Below are positions 18,965-28,063 of a DNA stretch of 64,000 nucleotides, in pieces (the stretch's first letter is position 1; each line of letters starts with the position of its first letter). This stretch comes from Paenibacillus graminis (GTDB lineage: Bacteria > Bacillota > Bacilli > Paenibacillales > Paenibacillaceae). The notes beneath the pieces are model-generated. The model did not search any database, was not told where the DNA came from, and saw only the letters and a program-made list of their open reading frames with translations. The stretch spans positions 2,232,001-2,296,000 of the forward strand of contig NZ_CP009287.1 of assembly GCF_000758705.1 (NCBI RefSeq), in the 5' to 3' direction. The translations under genes were made by a program, and so were the position numbers.

Positions 18965-19951
18965 ATGGCGATTCTAGTAACAGGTGGAGCAGGGTATATC
19001 GGTTCCCATACCGTAGCGGAGCTGCTGGAGCGGGGCGAAGAGGTGGTGGTGATCGACAATCTGCTGACAGGACACCGCGAGGCGCTGCTGGGCGGCAGGC
19101 TGTATGAGGGGGATCTGCGTGACAAGGTAACGCTCAATAAGCTTTTTTCAGAAAATAAAATCGACGCTGTCATCCACTTTGCCGCAAGCTCACTGGTTGG
19201 CGAGAGCATGAAGGACCCGGTCAAATACTACGACAACAACGTCTATGGCACTCAATGCCTATTGGAAGCCATGCAGCAGGCCGGTGTGGACAAAATTGTC
19301 TTCTCCTCCACAGCCGCAACCTACGGCGAACCGGAGAAGGTGCCGATTGAGGAAACCGACCGCACAGAGCCGGCCAATGTGTACGGTGAAACCAAGCTGA
19401 CCATGGAACGGATGATGGCCTGGTTCGACAAGGTGCTGGGCATCAAATATGTGGCGCTGCGCTACTTCAACGCCGCAGGTGCTCATAGAAGCGGCAAAAT
19501 CGGAGAAGACCACCGACCGGAGAGCCATCTGATTCCGCTGGTGCTGCAGACCGCGCTGAAGCAGCGCGAGAGCATTGCGGTTTTCGGTGACGATTACCCG
19601 ACAGAAGACGGCACCTGTGTGCGCGACTATATCCATGTCAGCGATTTGGCGGATGCCCATGTGCGGGCAGTAAACTACCTGCGCAGCGGCAGTGCCAGCA
19701 ACATTTTCAACCTGGGCAACGGGCTGGGCTTCTCCGTCAAGCAGGTCATAGAAACGGCGAAGAAGGTAACCGGTCTGGATATTCCGGTAGTGATTCAGGA
19801 ACGCCGTGCGGGAGATCCGGCTGTTCTGGTCGCTTCCTCGGATAAAGCCCGGTCTGTCCTTGGCTGGAATCCGCAGCACGCCGATGTCGAAGGCATTATC
19901 CAAAGCGCCTGGAATTGGCATTCGGCCAATCCGCAGGGCTATGGGGAATAG
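18965..19951 (+). CDS. galE: UDP-glucose 4-epimerase
   Basis: Interconverts UDP-galactose and UDP-glucose using tightly bound NAD+. It is a short-chain dehydrogenase/reductase with the N-terminal GGAGYIGSH nucleotide loop, catalytic Ser/Thr in FSSTAATYG and the Tyr-Lys pair in NVYGETKLTMER. The length of 328 residues is normal. The ribosome binding site GGAG lies inside the last codons of galK, which indicates translational coupling. It works with GalT to regenerate UDP-glucose. Confidence 0.97.
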   Translation: MAILVTGGAGYIGSHTVAELLERGEEVVVIDNLLTGHREALLGGRLYEGDLRDKVTLNKLFSENKIDAVIHFAASSLVGESMKDPVKYYDNNVYGTQCLLEAMQQAGVDKIVFSSTAATYGEPEKVPIEETDRTEPANVYGETKLTMERMMAWFDKVLGIKYVALRYFNAAGAHRSGKIGEDHRPESHLIPLVLQTALKQRESIAVFGDDYPTEDGTCVRDYIHVSDLADAHVRAVNYLRSGSASNIFNLGNGLGFSVKQVIETAKKVTGLDIPVVIQERRAGDPAVLVASSDKARSVLGWNPQHADVEGIIQSAWNWHSANPQGYGE

Positions 19952-20015
19952 ATATCCGGGACGGAGCGAATATCTACACCATTAGGGTAAGCACAGCAGA
20001 TGAAGGAGTAATGAA

Positions 20016-21596
20016 ATGGACAACGAAAAGAATGCCGCTCCCGCCGCACAGAAGGCGCTGCATGCGATCGAACAGCTGGTGCTGTTTGCCAGCCACTGGG
20101 AGCTGATTCAGCCTGCAGATATCGATTACAGCCGCAATGAGCTGCTGGACCAGTTCGGCTTCAGCGAGCCGTATGCTGCAGAATTCACAGAGACTCCGCT
20201 TGAGAGCCCGCAGGCTCCGCTGGATGTTCTGATTGACTACGGCTTTGCAACCGGTCTGATTCCCGAGAATACAGATACGTACCGCGACCTGCTGGATGCC
20301 AGAATCATGGGCCTTCTCATGGCCCGGCCTTCCGAGGTCAATGCCGAGTTCTACAGGCTTTCCGCGGAGAAGGGCATTGAGGCGGCAACCGACCGCTTTT
20401 ATAAGCTGAGCATTGATTCCAATTATATCCGTATGGATCGTATCTCCAAAAATGTGTTCTGGCTGCAGGATTCTCCGTACGGCGATATTGAGATGACGAT
20501 CAATCTGTCCAAGCCGGAGAAAAATCCGAAGGAAATCGCCATGGCCCGGCTGCTTCCGCCGCCCGTGTATCCGAAATGCCTGCTCTGCCGCGAGAATGTA
20601 GGTTATGCCGGAAGGCTCAATCACCCGCCGCGGCAGAATCTGCGTGTCATTCCGTTGAAGCTGAACAATGAGAATTGGTTTCTCCAGTATTCTCCTTACG
20701 TCTACTACAATGAGCACTGCATTGTGTTCCACCACGATCATGTGCCGATGAAGCTGACGAAGGATTCGCTGAAGCGCCTGTTGAGCTTTGTGGAGACTTT
20801 TCCGCATTACTTCATTGGCTCCAATGCCGATCTGCCAATCGTTGGCGGCTCGATTCTGACCCATGACCATTTCCAGGGCGGGCGCCACACCTTCCCGATC
20901 CAGAAAGCGCCGAAGGAAGTGACCTTCACCCACGATGCTTACCCGGGCGTCAGCCTCAGCATCGTGAAGTGGCCAATGTCGGTGCTGCGTCTGAGTGGTG
21001 CAGACCCGGCAGTGCTGCTGGAATGCGGCAATGAAATCTATGAAGCCTGGAAAGTCTACAGTGATCCTGAAGCCGAAGTCCTGGCCGCAAGTGAGGTGGA
21101 CGGGGAGCAGACGCGGCATAATACCGTAACTCCTATCGTACGCCGGTCGGAAGACGGAGGATTCGAAATGGATCTGGTGCTGCGTAACAACCGGACCAGC
21201 GGGGAGCATCCCGAAGGGATTTTCCACCCGCACCGGGAGATGCACCATATCAAGAAAGAAAATATCGGCCTGATTGAAGTGATGGGCTTGGCCATTCTGC
21301 CGGGACGCCTGAAGGATGAGCTGGATGCCATCGCCGGTATTCTCGCCGGAGACACGGCACTGCTGGAAGCCGTACAGTCCCAGGCAGATCACGCGCTGGC
21401 CCAGCATGCTTCCTGGATTCAGGAGCTGGCAGGACGCTTTGGCACAGCTATGGAGCGTGAAGAAGCAGTCAGGGCCGTACAGAATGAGGCCGGCATCAAG
21501 TTCACCCATATTCTGGAGCATGCCGGTGTCTACAAGCGGACACCGGAAGGCCAGGCGGCTTTCCGCCGTTTTGCCCACAGCCTGGGCTTCCGCTGA
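20016..21596 (+). CDS. galT: UDP-glucose--hexose-1-phosphate uridylyltransferase, class 2 (Firmicute type)
   Basis: Transfers UMP between UDP-glucose and galactose 1-phosphate, completing the Leloir pathway. This is the long class-2 form (526 residues). It is recognised from EIAMARLLPPPVYPKCLLC, GGSILTHDHFQGGRH and the C-terminal HILEHAGVYK. AAGGAG lies seven bases before the ATG at 20016; the nearby ATG at 20011 is out of frame. It follows galE by 64 bp in the same operon and ends in a terminator. Confidence 0.96.
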   Translation: MDNEKNAAPAAQKALHAIEQLVLFASHWELIQPADIDYSRNELLDQFGFSEPYAAEFTETPLESPQAPLDVLIDYGFATGLIPENTDTYRDLLDARIMGLLMARPSEVNAEFYRLSAEKGIEAATDRFYKLSIDSNYIRMDRISKNVFWLQDSPYGDIEMTINLSKPEKNPKEIAMARLLPPPVYPKCLLCRENVGYAGRLNHPPRQNLRVIPLKLNNENWFLQYSPYVYYNEHCIVFHHDHVPMKLTKDSLKRLLSFVETFPHYFIGSNADLPIVGGSILTHDHFQGGRHTFPIQKAPKEVTFTHDAYPGVSLSIVKWPMSVLRLSGADPAVLLECGNEIYEAWKVYSDPEAEVLAASEVDGEQTRHNTVTPIVRRSEDGGFEMDLVLRNNRTSGEHPEGIFHPHREMHHIKKENIGLIEVMGLAILPGRLKDELDAIAGILAGDTALLEAVQSQADHALAQHASWIQELAGRFGTAMEREEAVRAVQNEAGIKFTHILEHAGVYKRTPEGQAAFRRFAHSLGFR

Positions 21597-21709
21597 GCTG
21601 ACATCCGGATGGCTTCCGGTGGACTGATTACTGCGCAGTTAACGGTGGAAATCCGCGGCTACCGCTAAAGTCCGTACACCTTTTGCAATCGTATAGTGTT
21701 ACCTTATGA

Positions 21710-21746
21710 AATGTCCCCGGCCATTACGGTGCGGGGACATTCTTTT
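21710..21746 (+). terminator. Intrinsic terminator of the gal operon
   Basis: A 9-bp perfect stem AATGTCCCC / GGGGACATT followed by CTTTTG. Just upstream, 21642-21660 contains GGTGGAAATCCGCGG, which resembles an inverted fragment of repeat C. Confidence 0.8.
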
Positions 21747-21858
21747 GCGTTTCTTTTTGCTCAGCTGCTGTTTAGATGAGCTGATTTGAATGCTGCGGGC
21801 GAGAGGTCTATAATAAATTATTGCATCACATTCCAGAAATAATGGAGGGTTCTTCCTT

Positions 21859-23022
21859 ATGCGCAAGTTTGAATTTTATAATCCTACCAAGTTGATTTTT
21901 GGACAAGGTACCCTAAGCGCGCTTCAGACTGAAGTGCCGAAATACGGCACAAATGTACTGCTTATGTACGGCGGCGGCAGCATCAAGCGCAGCGGTCTGT
22001 ATGATAATGTAATTAAAGAGCTGAAGGCCATCGGTGCTGTGGTTACAGAATTGTCCGGCGTAGAACCGAATCCGCGCCTGTCCACCGTACATAGAGGGGT
22101 AGCCCTGTGCCGTGAGAATGGCATTGAACTGATTCTCGCCGTAGGCGGCGGGAGTGTGCTGGACTGCGCCAAGGCGGTTGCGGTTGGTGCGAAATATGAC
22201 GGAGACATGTGGGACTTCGTAGAGCGCAAGGCAGCTCCGCAGGGAGCTTTGCCGCTGGGGACAGTGCTGACTATGGCGGCTACAGGTTCTGAAATGAACA
22301 ACGGCTCCGTAATTACCAATGAAGTCACCAAAGAAAAAATGGGCTGGGGCAGTGTTCATGCCTTCCCGGTCTTTTCGATCCTTGATCCGGAGAATACTTT
22401 CTCGCTTCCGCGTGACCAGACCGTGTACGGAATGGTAGATATTATGTCCCACGTGCTGGAGCATTATTTCCATACCGACGGCAATACTCCGGTCCAGGAC
22501 GGGTTCTGTGAGACGCTGCTGCGCACGGTGATTGAAACAGCGCCGAAGCTGATTGAAGACCTGAACAACTACGAGCTGCGTGAAACGATCATGTACTGCG
22601 GTACAATGGCGCTCAACGGCATGGTCAGCATGGGCTTTGCCGGTGACTGGGCCACCCACAATATTGAGCATGCCGTATCGGCGGTTTACGATATTCCGCA
22701 CGGCGGCGGGCTGGCAATTCTCTTCCCGCACTGGATGAAATACAACCTCAGCACGAATCCTGCCCGTTTCCGCCAGCTGGCTGTGAACGTATTCGGCATT
22801 GATGCTGCCGGCAGATCCGATGAAGAGGTTGGTCTTGAGGGCATTGAAGCGCTGCGCCGCTTCTGGGATTCCATCGGTGCGCCAAAATCGCTGGGCGACT
22901 ATGATATCGACAGCAGTGAAATCGGCAGCATGGCTGACAAAGCTGTCCGCTTTGGACCATTCGGCAATTTCCGCAAGCTGCAGCGTGAAGACGTTGTGGA
23001 AATTTATACAATGGCATTGTAA
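21859..23022 (+). CDS. Iron-containing alcohol dehydrogenase (butanol dehydrogenase/YugJ-like)
   Basis: NAD(P)H-dependent group III alcohol dehydrogenase. The 387-residue product keeps all metal ligands at positions matching characterised butanol dehydrogenases: Asp194 and His198 ([13 protein letters not shown]), His267 (ATHNIEH) and His281 ([15 protein letters not shown]). The nucleotide loop [11 protein letters not shown] is present. Physiological substrates are unclear; homologues reduce butyraldehyde and other aldehydes. GGAGG lies ten bases before the ATG. It is monocistronic with a clear terminator. Confidence 0.94.
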   Translation: MRKFEFYNPTKLIFGQGTLSALQTEVPKYGTNVLLMYGGGSIKRSGLYDNVIKELKAIGAVVTELSGVEPNPRLSTVHRGVALCRENGIELILAVGGGSVLDCAKAVAVGAKYDGDMWDFVERKAAPQGALPLGTVLTMAATGSEMNNGSVITNEVTKEKMGWGSVHAFPVFSILDPENTFSLPRDQTVYGMVDIMSHVLEHYFHTDGNTPVQDGFCETLLRTVIETAPKLIEDLNNYELRETIMYCGTMALNGMVSMGFAGDWATHNIEHAVSAVYDIPHGGGLAILFPHWMKYNLSTNPARFRQLAVNVFGIDAAGRSDEEVGLEGIEALRRFWDSIGAPKSLGDYDIDSSEIGSMADKAVRFGPFGNFRKLQREDVVEIYTMAL

Positions 23023-23065
23023 CAGCACCCGGCAGCCTGCTGCCGCTTCAGTGGATAAGAAGAAT

Positions 23066-23094
23066 AAGCTGCCCCTTTTGGGGCGGCTTTTTTT
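23066..23094 (+). terminator. Intrinsic terminator after the alcohol dehydrogenase gene
   Basis: A 10-bp stem AAGCTGCCCC / GGGGCGGCTT with loop TTTT, then TTTTTTT. Confidence 0.9.
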
Positions 23095-23108
23095 ATGGAG
23101 CAGCCTAT

Positions 23109-23293
23109 GTGGGAAAAAGTACCACTATTTCGGCTCAACTGTCACCCGGGGCGTTTTTAGTGGGAAAAAGTACCACGATTCTGTCCATAAACGGCCGAAT
23201 GGGATGAAACAGCTTGAATTAGGTATACCAAATCCAACTAAAGCCTGTTGCAGCCCGATTTTCAGCTCATTAGGTTTACTTTTTCCCACTTAG
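23109..23293. repeat. Dispersed four-motif element, copy 4
   Basis: Forward motifs begin at about 23109 (GTGGGAAAAAGTACCACTA) and 23159 (AGTGGGAAAAAGTACCACGA). Reversed motifs lie at about 23217 and 23269 (ATTAGGTTTACTTTTTCCCA). Relative to copy 3, the small stem GTGG/TCAC has become GTGG/CCAC, which keeps pairing. Confidence 0.88.
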
Positions 23294-23368
23294 CTTTCGT
23301 TCCAGATTAACTTCTCCTGCAGCATTGCCCTTTGTCCCACACATTTTTGAGATAAATACCCAGGATTG

Positions 23369-23397
23369 TGAAACCAAGGACATGGTTTATACGTTTA
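23369..23397 (+). promoter_or_regulatory. Sigma-W-like (ECF) promoter of yuaF-floT
   Basis: TGAAAC, a 17-bp spacer and CGTTTA, 44 bp before the yuaF start. The B. subtilis yuaFGI operon is controlled by sigma-W (TGAAAC...CGTA), so both the motif and the gene content agree. Confidence 0.55.
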
Positions 23398-23440
23398 AGC
23401 TATTATGACAGTCCGGAAGTAAAGACGGGAGGAGAACGAC

Positions 23441-23977
23441 ATGGAAACGCTGTATTTGGGCTGTTTGGCGCTTGGCGTCATTTTTGCCGTAGTCAGCGTG
23501 CTTTTGGGAGATCTGATCGGCAGTGCTTTGGACGGAATTTTTGATGTGGTTTCCTTTCATTTTATCAGCCCTGCAGTTCTGGCCGGAGGCATCACCGTAT
23601 TCGGGGGAGCAGGCATTCTGCTGACCCGCTACAGCAGTCTGGACAATGGGCCGATTCTGGCATTGTCTCTCTTGACGGCAGCGTTTATGGGCGTTGTCAT
23701 GTATCTGGGCGTAGTGAAACCTGTGAACAAGAGCGAAATGTCCAGCGGGTTTTCCATGAATGAACTGCCCGGCAAAATCGGGGAGATTACAGTCCCTGTT
23801 CCGGCACAAGGCTACGGCGAGATTATGGTGAAGTTCGGTGCAGGCAACAGTCTGCATACGGCGGCTAGCTTTGATCATCATCCTCTTCCTGCCGGAATTA
23901 AGGTTGTAGTGGTTGAGGTTGAAGATGGTGTTGCGCTTGTGTCTGAATTCGAACAGCGAAGAGGAGTGGATGCGTAA
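23441..23977 (+). CDS. yuaF: YuaF/NfeD-like membrane protein, partner of flotillin
   Basis: A 178-residue membrane protein with an N-terminal hydrophobic helix, two further helices (about 47-65 and 70-90) and a C-terminal soluble beta-rich OB-like domain (about 105-175), the short NfeD1b plan. In B. subtilis YuaF works with flotillin YuaG in membrane-domain organisation and cell-envelope stress tolerance. GGGAGGAG precedes the ATG. The stop codon overlaps the floT start (TAATG), so the two are translationally coupled. No NfeD protease domain is present. Confidence 0.85.
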   Translation: METLYLGCLALGVIFAVVSVLLGDLIGSALDGIFDVVSFHFISPAVLAGGITVFGGAGILLTRYSSLDNGPILALSLLTAAFMGVVMYLGVVKPVNKSEMSSGFSMNELPGKIGEITVPVPAQGYGEIMVKFGAGNSLHTAASFDHHPLPAGIKVVVVEVEDGVALVSEFEQRRGVDA

Positions 23978-25518
23978 TGTTTGGTTTGCCTGATTTTTTG
24001 TTTATTCCAGCTGTGGTAGTTGCTGTGCTCCTTGTGCTTGGGATTGCCTTCTGGGCGCGGTACAAGACGGTAGGCCCTGATGAAGGGATGATCGTTACCG
24101 GTTCATTCCTTGGCAGCAATCATATATCCGATGACGGCTCCGGCCGCAAAATCAAGATTGTCCGCGGTGGCGGGGCATTCATCCTGCCGGTCTTCCAGAA
24201 GGCGGAATTTATGTCGCTGCTCTCCCACAAGCTCGATGTGACAACACCGGAGGTGTACACAGAGCAAGGGGTGCCTGTGATTGCAGACGGGGTGGCAATT
24301 ATCAAGGTGGGCAGCTCCACCGAGGATGTGGCTACTGCAGCCGAGCAGTTCATGGGCAAGCCGATTGAAGCGCTGAAGAGCGAAGCCCAGGAGGTACTGG
24401 AGGGTCATCTGCGGGCAATTCTCGGCTCGATGACCGTGGAGGAGGTCTACCGCAACCGTGACCGTTTTGCCCAGGAGGTTCAGGGGGTAGCCGCACGTGA
24501 TCTTAAGAAAATGGGGCTGCAGATCGTCTCCTTCACGATAAAGGATGTGCGCGACAAGCATGGATATCTGGAAGCGCTAGGGAAGCCGCGGATTGCAGCG
24601 GTTAAGCGGGATGCTGAGATTGCCGAAGCGGAAGCGCTGCGGGATGCGCGGATTCAAAAGGCCAATGCCGAAGAGCAGGGGCAGAAGGCCGAACTGCTGC
24701 GCGACACGAACATTGCCGAAGCCTCCAAGGATAACCAGCTCAAGGTTGCTGCGTTTAAGCGAGATCAGGATACTGCGAAGGCGGAAGCCGACCAGGCATA
24801 TCACATTCAGGAGGCGCGTGCCAAACAGACAGTAGTTGAAGAGCAGATGAAGGTCGAATTGGTCCGCAAGGAACGTGAAATTGACCTCCAGGCTAAGGAA
24901 ATCCAGGTCCGCGAGAAACAGTATGATGCTGAAGTGAAGAAAAAAGCCGAAGCCGACCGCTATGCGGTGGAACAAGCAGCGGAAGCCGACAAGGCGAAGA
25001 GAATGCGCGAAGCGGATGCCCTGCAGTACAGTATCGAAACTCAGGCCCGGGCAACTTCAGAGCAGAAACGTCTGGAAGGCCAGGCGGTAGCGGATGCCGA
25101 GCTGGCCAAAGGTAAGGCGGAATCCGAGGTAATCCGGCTGCGCGGTCTTGCGGAAGCAGAGGCCAAAGAGAAGCTGGCGGAAGCGTTCCAGAAATTCGGC
25201 GAGGCTGCTGTACTCGATATTATCGTCAAAATGCTGCCTGAGCTGGCCGGACGCATCGCTGAGCCGCTCGCTTCGATTGATAAGCTTACGGTGGTGGATA
25301 CCGGCAACGGAGAGGGTGCAGCGCGGGTCAGCAACTATGTGACCCAGCTGATGTCCACGGCTCCTGAAATGCTGAAGAGTGTCTCCGGGATTGATGTGGA
25401 GGCGTTGATCAAGGGGCTGACCAAAGGGAAAACGCACGCGCCGGCATCTCCCGTTACGGCTGTAACCCAGCCTGCAGCTTCTGCTCCTGCAGCACTGGCT
25501 GAGAAACGCGAAGAATAG
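23977..25518 (+). CDS. floT: Flotillin-like protein
   Basis: Scaffold protein of membrane microdomains. An N-terminal membrane-inserting hairpin (about 3-25) is followed by the SPFH/PHB domain (about 50-240) with DEGMIVTGSF..., then a long Ala/Glu/Lys-rich coiled coil with repeated EA-rich segments (about 240-420), and a C-terminal region with a Pro/Ala linker. The 513 residues match B. subtilis YuaG. It is second in the yuaF-floT operon and followed by a terminator, with no yuaI homologue behind it here. Confidence 0.95.
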   Translation: MFGLPDFLFIPAVVVAVLLVLGIAFWARYKTVGPDEGMIVTGSFLGSNHISDDGSGRKIKIVRGGGAFILPVFQKAEFMSLLSHKLDVTTPEVYTEQGVPVIADGVAIIKVGSSTEDVATAAEQFMGKPIEALKSEAQEVLEGHLRAILGSMTVEEVYRNRDRFAQEVQGVAARDLKKMGLQIVSFTIKDVRDKHGYLEALGKPRIAAVKRDAEIAEAEALRDARIQKANAEEQGQKAELLRDTNIAEASKDNQLKVAAFKRDQDTAKAEADQAYHIQEARAKQTVVEEQMKVELVRKEREIDLQAKEIQVREKQYDAEVKKKAEADRYAVEQAAEADKAKRMREADALQYSIETQARATSEQKRLEGQAVADAELAKGKAESEVIRLRGLAEAEAKEKLAEAFQKFGEAAVLDIIVKMLPELAGRIAEPLASIDKLTVVDTGNGEGAARVSNYVTQLMSTAPEMLKSVSGIDVEALIKGLTKGKTHAPASPVTAVTQPAASAPAALAEKREE

Positions 25519-25537
25519 TAAAAAAGCACCAAGATCC

Positions 25538-25576
25538 AGGGGATGACCGGCTTCCGCCTGTCGTCCCTTTCTTTTT
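25538..25576 (+). terminator. Intrinsic terminator of yuaF-floT
   Basis: A 14-bp stem AGGGGATGACCGGC / GCCTGTCGTCCCTT with G-U pairs and one mismatch, loop TTCC, then TCTTTTT. Confidence 0.75.
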
Positions 25577-25612
25577 AAACATCCGAAGATATGAGAAGTG
25601 GAGGTGGCCCGG

Positions 25613-26320
25613 TTGCAACTGATCCTGGATAATATCCGCAAAAGCTTTGATAACAAAACAGTGCTAAAAGGCATCGACTTTACCTTTGAGCAAGGCAAAA
25701 TCTACGGCTTGCTGGGGCGCAACGGAGCTGGGAAGACTTCGCTCTTCAACTGCCTGAGCGGAGAAACCCGTATGGACAGCGGGGGAGCTTTTTTACGGAG
25801 GAATGAAGTAAGCCTGCCGCTGCGGGAGGAGGAGATCGGGTATGTATTCTCCCTGCCGATCCTTCCCGAATTCCTGACAGGCTATGAATTTGTGAAGTTT
25901 TATATGGACATCAATCAGGATAAAATACAGTCTGGCAGAACCATTGACGACTATTTTGACATTATCCGGTTTGAGCAAGAGGACCGGCACCGGCTGATCA
26001 AGGGCTATTCCCACGGGATGAAGAACAAAATCCAAATGCTGTGCTTTATCATCACACGTCCGCCGCTGATCCTCCTGGATGAGCCGCTGACCTCGTTTGA
26101 TGTCGTCGTTGCGCTGGAGATCAAGAAGCTGCTGCGTGAGATGAAACAGGATCATATTATTATTTTTTCGACCCATATTCTGCAGCTGGCCGCCGATCTG
26201 TGCGATGAACTGGTCATATTGAACAACGGTGTGCTTCAGGAGATTCCCGCTGATACCCTGCACAGTCCGGAATTCGAGGAACAGATTATCGCACTGCTGA
26301 AGGATGGCAGCCATGATTAG
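25613..26320 (+). CDS. ABC transporter ATP-binding protein
   Basis: Nucleotide-binding subunit of an ABC exporter: Walker A GRNGAGKTS (about 34-42), signature YSHGMKNK, Walker B LILLDEP and the switch His in FSTHIL. It is 235 residues when started at TTG 25613. GGAGG lies eight bases before that codon, whereas the GTG at 25598 overlaps the box. It overlaps the permease gene by 8 bp, so the two form one transporter. The substrate is unknown. Related pairs in Firmicutes handle peptides or lipids. Confidence 0.9.
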   Translation: MQLILDNIRKSFDNKTVLKGIDFTFEQGKIYGLLGRNGAGKTSLFNCLSGETRMDSGGAFLRRNEVSLPLREEEIGYVFSLPILPEFLTGYEFVKFYMDINQDKIQSGRTIDDYFDIIRFEQEDRHRLIKGYSHGMKNKIQMLCFIITRPPLILLDEPLTSFDVVVALEIKKLLREMKQDHIIIFSTHILQLAADLCDELVILNNGVLQEIPADTLHSPEFEEQIIALLKDGSHD

Positions 26321-27929
26321 CACGCTAAATACCATAATGAAGATCCGCGGAGCCTCTGGGGCCAATCGTCTGCTGTACTATTTTGGACGGCTGCCTCTCA
26401 TCGGTAAACGGATGAATGACAGCGTGTACTCCAAGGTATCCCTCAAAAAAACATTTACCATAGGAGCTCTTATCCTAAAAATTATCTGGGGGTTTTTGAC
26501 CAAATTTGCCTATCTGGGGCTTGTGGTATACCTGCCTGTCCAGCTGGCCGTCAAGGAGCTGCCGCTTGCTGATCAGTACGATCTGTATCTGTATGTGCTG
26601 GTTCTGCTAAGCTTTGGGGTGGGGACTGTGTCGAATGCTGTTATTTTGGAACCGAAGCGGGATAAATATATCTGCGTCAAACTGATGAGACTGCCTGCCG
26701 ATAAATACATGCATGCTGTCCTGTCCCTCAGGGCGCTGACCTTTTTTATATACTTTGTTCCCGCAATGCTGGTATTTGCCCAGATCTATGGTGCACCACT
26801 CTGGCAAGGTCTGCTGTTGTCCCTGCTGCTGTCCTTATGGCGTATAGCTGGTGAAGCGCTGCATTTGTGGATTTTTGACCGGCAGGAAATTGTTCTGGTG
26901 AAAAAAACTGGCTTCGTCTGGACTGTCATAGGTGCAGGCTATCTGCTGGCCTTTGCCCCATTGTACATGGGAAGCCCTGTGCCTGATATGGATAGCGTAC
27001 TGTTTAGCCTTCCCTTGAGTCTCGCGCTTGTGGTTCTGGGGGCTGTTTCCGCTGTATATATTGCAAGGTATGCCGGCTACCGGAACGCAGTGGATGCGGT
27101 CACCAAAATAGATGATCCGCTGCTGGACATGGGAAGAATGATGAAAGAGGCAAACATGAAGCAGGTCGAGACTAAGGAGAAGGACTTTGCGGCGGAGGAG
27201 CTGCGGCCAGGCCAATTTGCGGGGAAAAGCGGCTTTGCCTACTTGAACGCGATTTTTTTCTCCCGGCATAAGCGTTTCCTGGTTCAGCCCATTCAGCGGC
27301 GGCTGGTGATCATTAGCGCACTTTCTGCTGCCGGGGTGCTTGCGCTGTTTGCCGCACCGGACACCTTCTCGAAGCTGGCCCGGTATTTAATCAGCAGTCT
27401 GCCTGTCCTGGTCATTGCCATGAATTTCACCTCTATCGGGGAACGGGTCTGCAAAGCGATGTTCTTCAACTGTGACCTGAGTCTGCTGCGGTATGGCTTT
27501 TACCGTGAACGCTCGGCGATTCTAAGCAATTTCCGCACCCGCCTGCTCCGCATCAGCGGGCTTAATCTGATTCCGGCCGCAGCCATTTGTGTTGCAGTGA
27601 ATCTGCTTCTTTTCCTGTCCGGGGAGCGTTGGGGGGTCGGAGAAGCATTGTCCGTCAGTGGCGCGGTTCTGGGGTTATCGCTGTTTTTCTCAGTGCATCA
27701 TTTGTTTATGTATTATATCTTCCAGCCTTACAGCACGGAGCTGAATGTGAAGAATCCCTTTTTCAGCATCGTGAACAGTATTGTTCTGGCTGCGGGTGTT
27801 GTCTGCATGCAGTTTCAGAGCACACCGGCCCGGTTTGCTATAGTGGTGGTGCTTGCGGCGGCGGCCTACATGCTGATTGCCTTGTTTTTGGTATACAGAT
27901 ATTCGGACAGAACCTTCCGCGTAAAATGA
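26313..27929 (+). CDS. ABC transporter permease, large multi-span subunit
   Basis: A 538-residue, very hydrophobic protein with about twelve predicted membrane helices in two sets, separated by a charged loop (about 265-315, with EANMKQVETKEKDFAAEELRPGQ). I do not recognise a named family with certainty. The coupling to the ATPase gene and the helix layout mark it as the membrane half of an ABC-2-like exporter. I prefer the ATG at 26313 over 26304, since AAGGA sits eight bases before it. No terminator is evident in the 130 bp before glcT. Confidence 0.8.
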   Translation: MISTLNTIMKIRGASGANRLLYYFGRLPLIGKRMNDSVYSKVSLKKTFTIGALILKIIWGFLTKFAYLGLVVYLPVQLAVKELPLADQYDLYLYVLVLLSFGVGTVSNAVILEPKRDKYICVKLMRLPADKYMHAVLSLRALTFFIYFVPAMLVFAQIYGAPLWQGLLLSLLLSLWRIAGEALHLWIFDRQEIVLVKKTGFVWTVIGAGYLLAFAPLYMGSPVPDMDSVLFSLPLSLALVVLGAVSAVYIARYAGYRNAVDAVTKIDDPLLDMGRMMKEANMKQVETKEKDFAAEELRPGQFAGKSGFAYLNAIFFSRHKRFLVQPIQRRLVIISALSAAGVLALFAAPDTFSKLARYLISSLPVLVIAMNFTSIGERVCKAMFFNCDLSLLRYGFYRERSAILSNFRTRLLRISGLNLIPAAAICVAVNLLLFLSGERWGVGEALSVSGAVLGLSLFFSVHHLFMYYIFQPYSTELNVKNPFFSIVNSIVLAAGVVCMQFQSTPARFAIVVVLAAAAYMLIALFLVYRYSDRTFRVK

Positions 27930-28063
27930 TGTCTCCTTCCAGCCCCTTCTAAAATGGAATTCTTGATGTTATGATGGTAGCTCAAGAATAATCCACAGAT
28001 GCTGCTATGTTAACGGGTTGCTTTAAAAAGAAAGGGTATTCAGAAGTAAAAGAGGTGTCGGAA

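Noticed and set aside
19974..21578. 534-residue minus-strand frame opposite galT
   Set aside because: Shadow of galT caused by codon bias; the sense product has all galT motifs and a ribosome binding site.
26010..26040. Degenerate ABC signature (YSHGM instead of LSGGQ) as a sign of an inactive ATPase
   Set aside because: YS(K/H)GM is common in ABC-2-type exporter ATPases, and the Walker A, Walker B and switch residues are intact.
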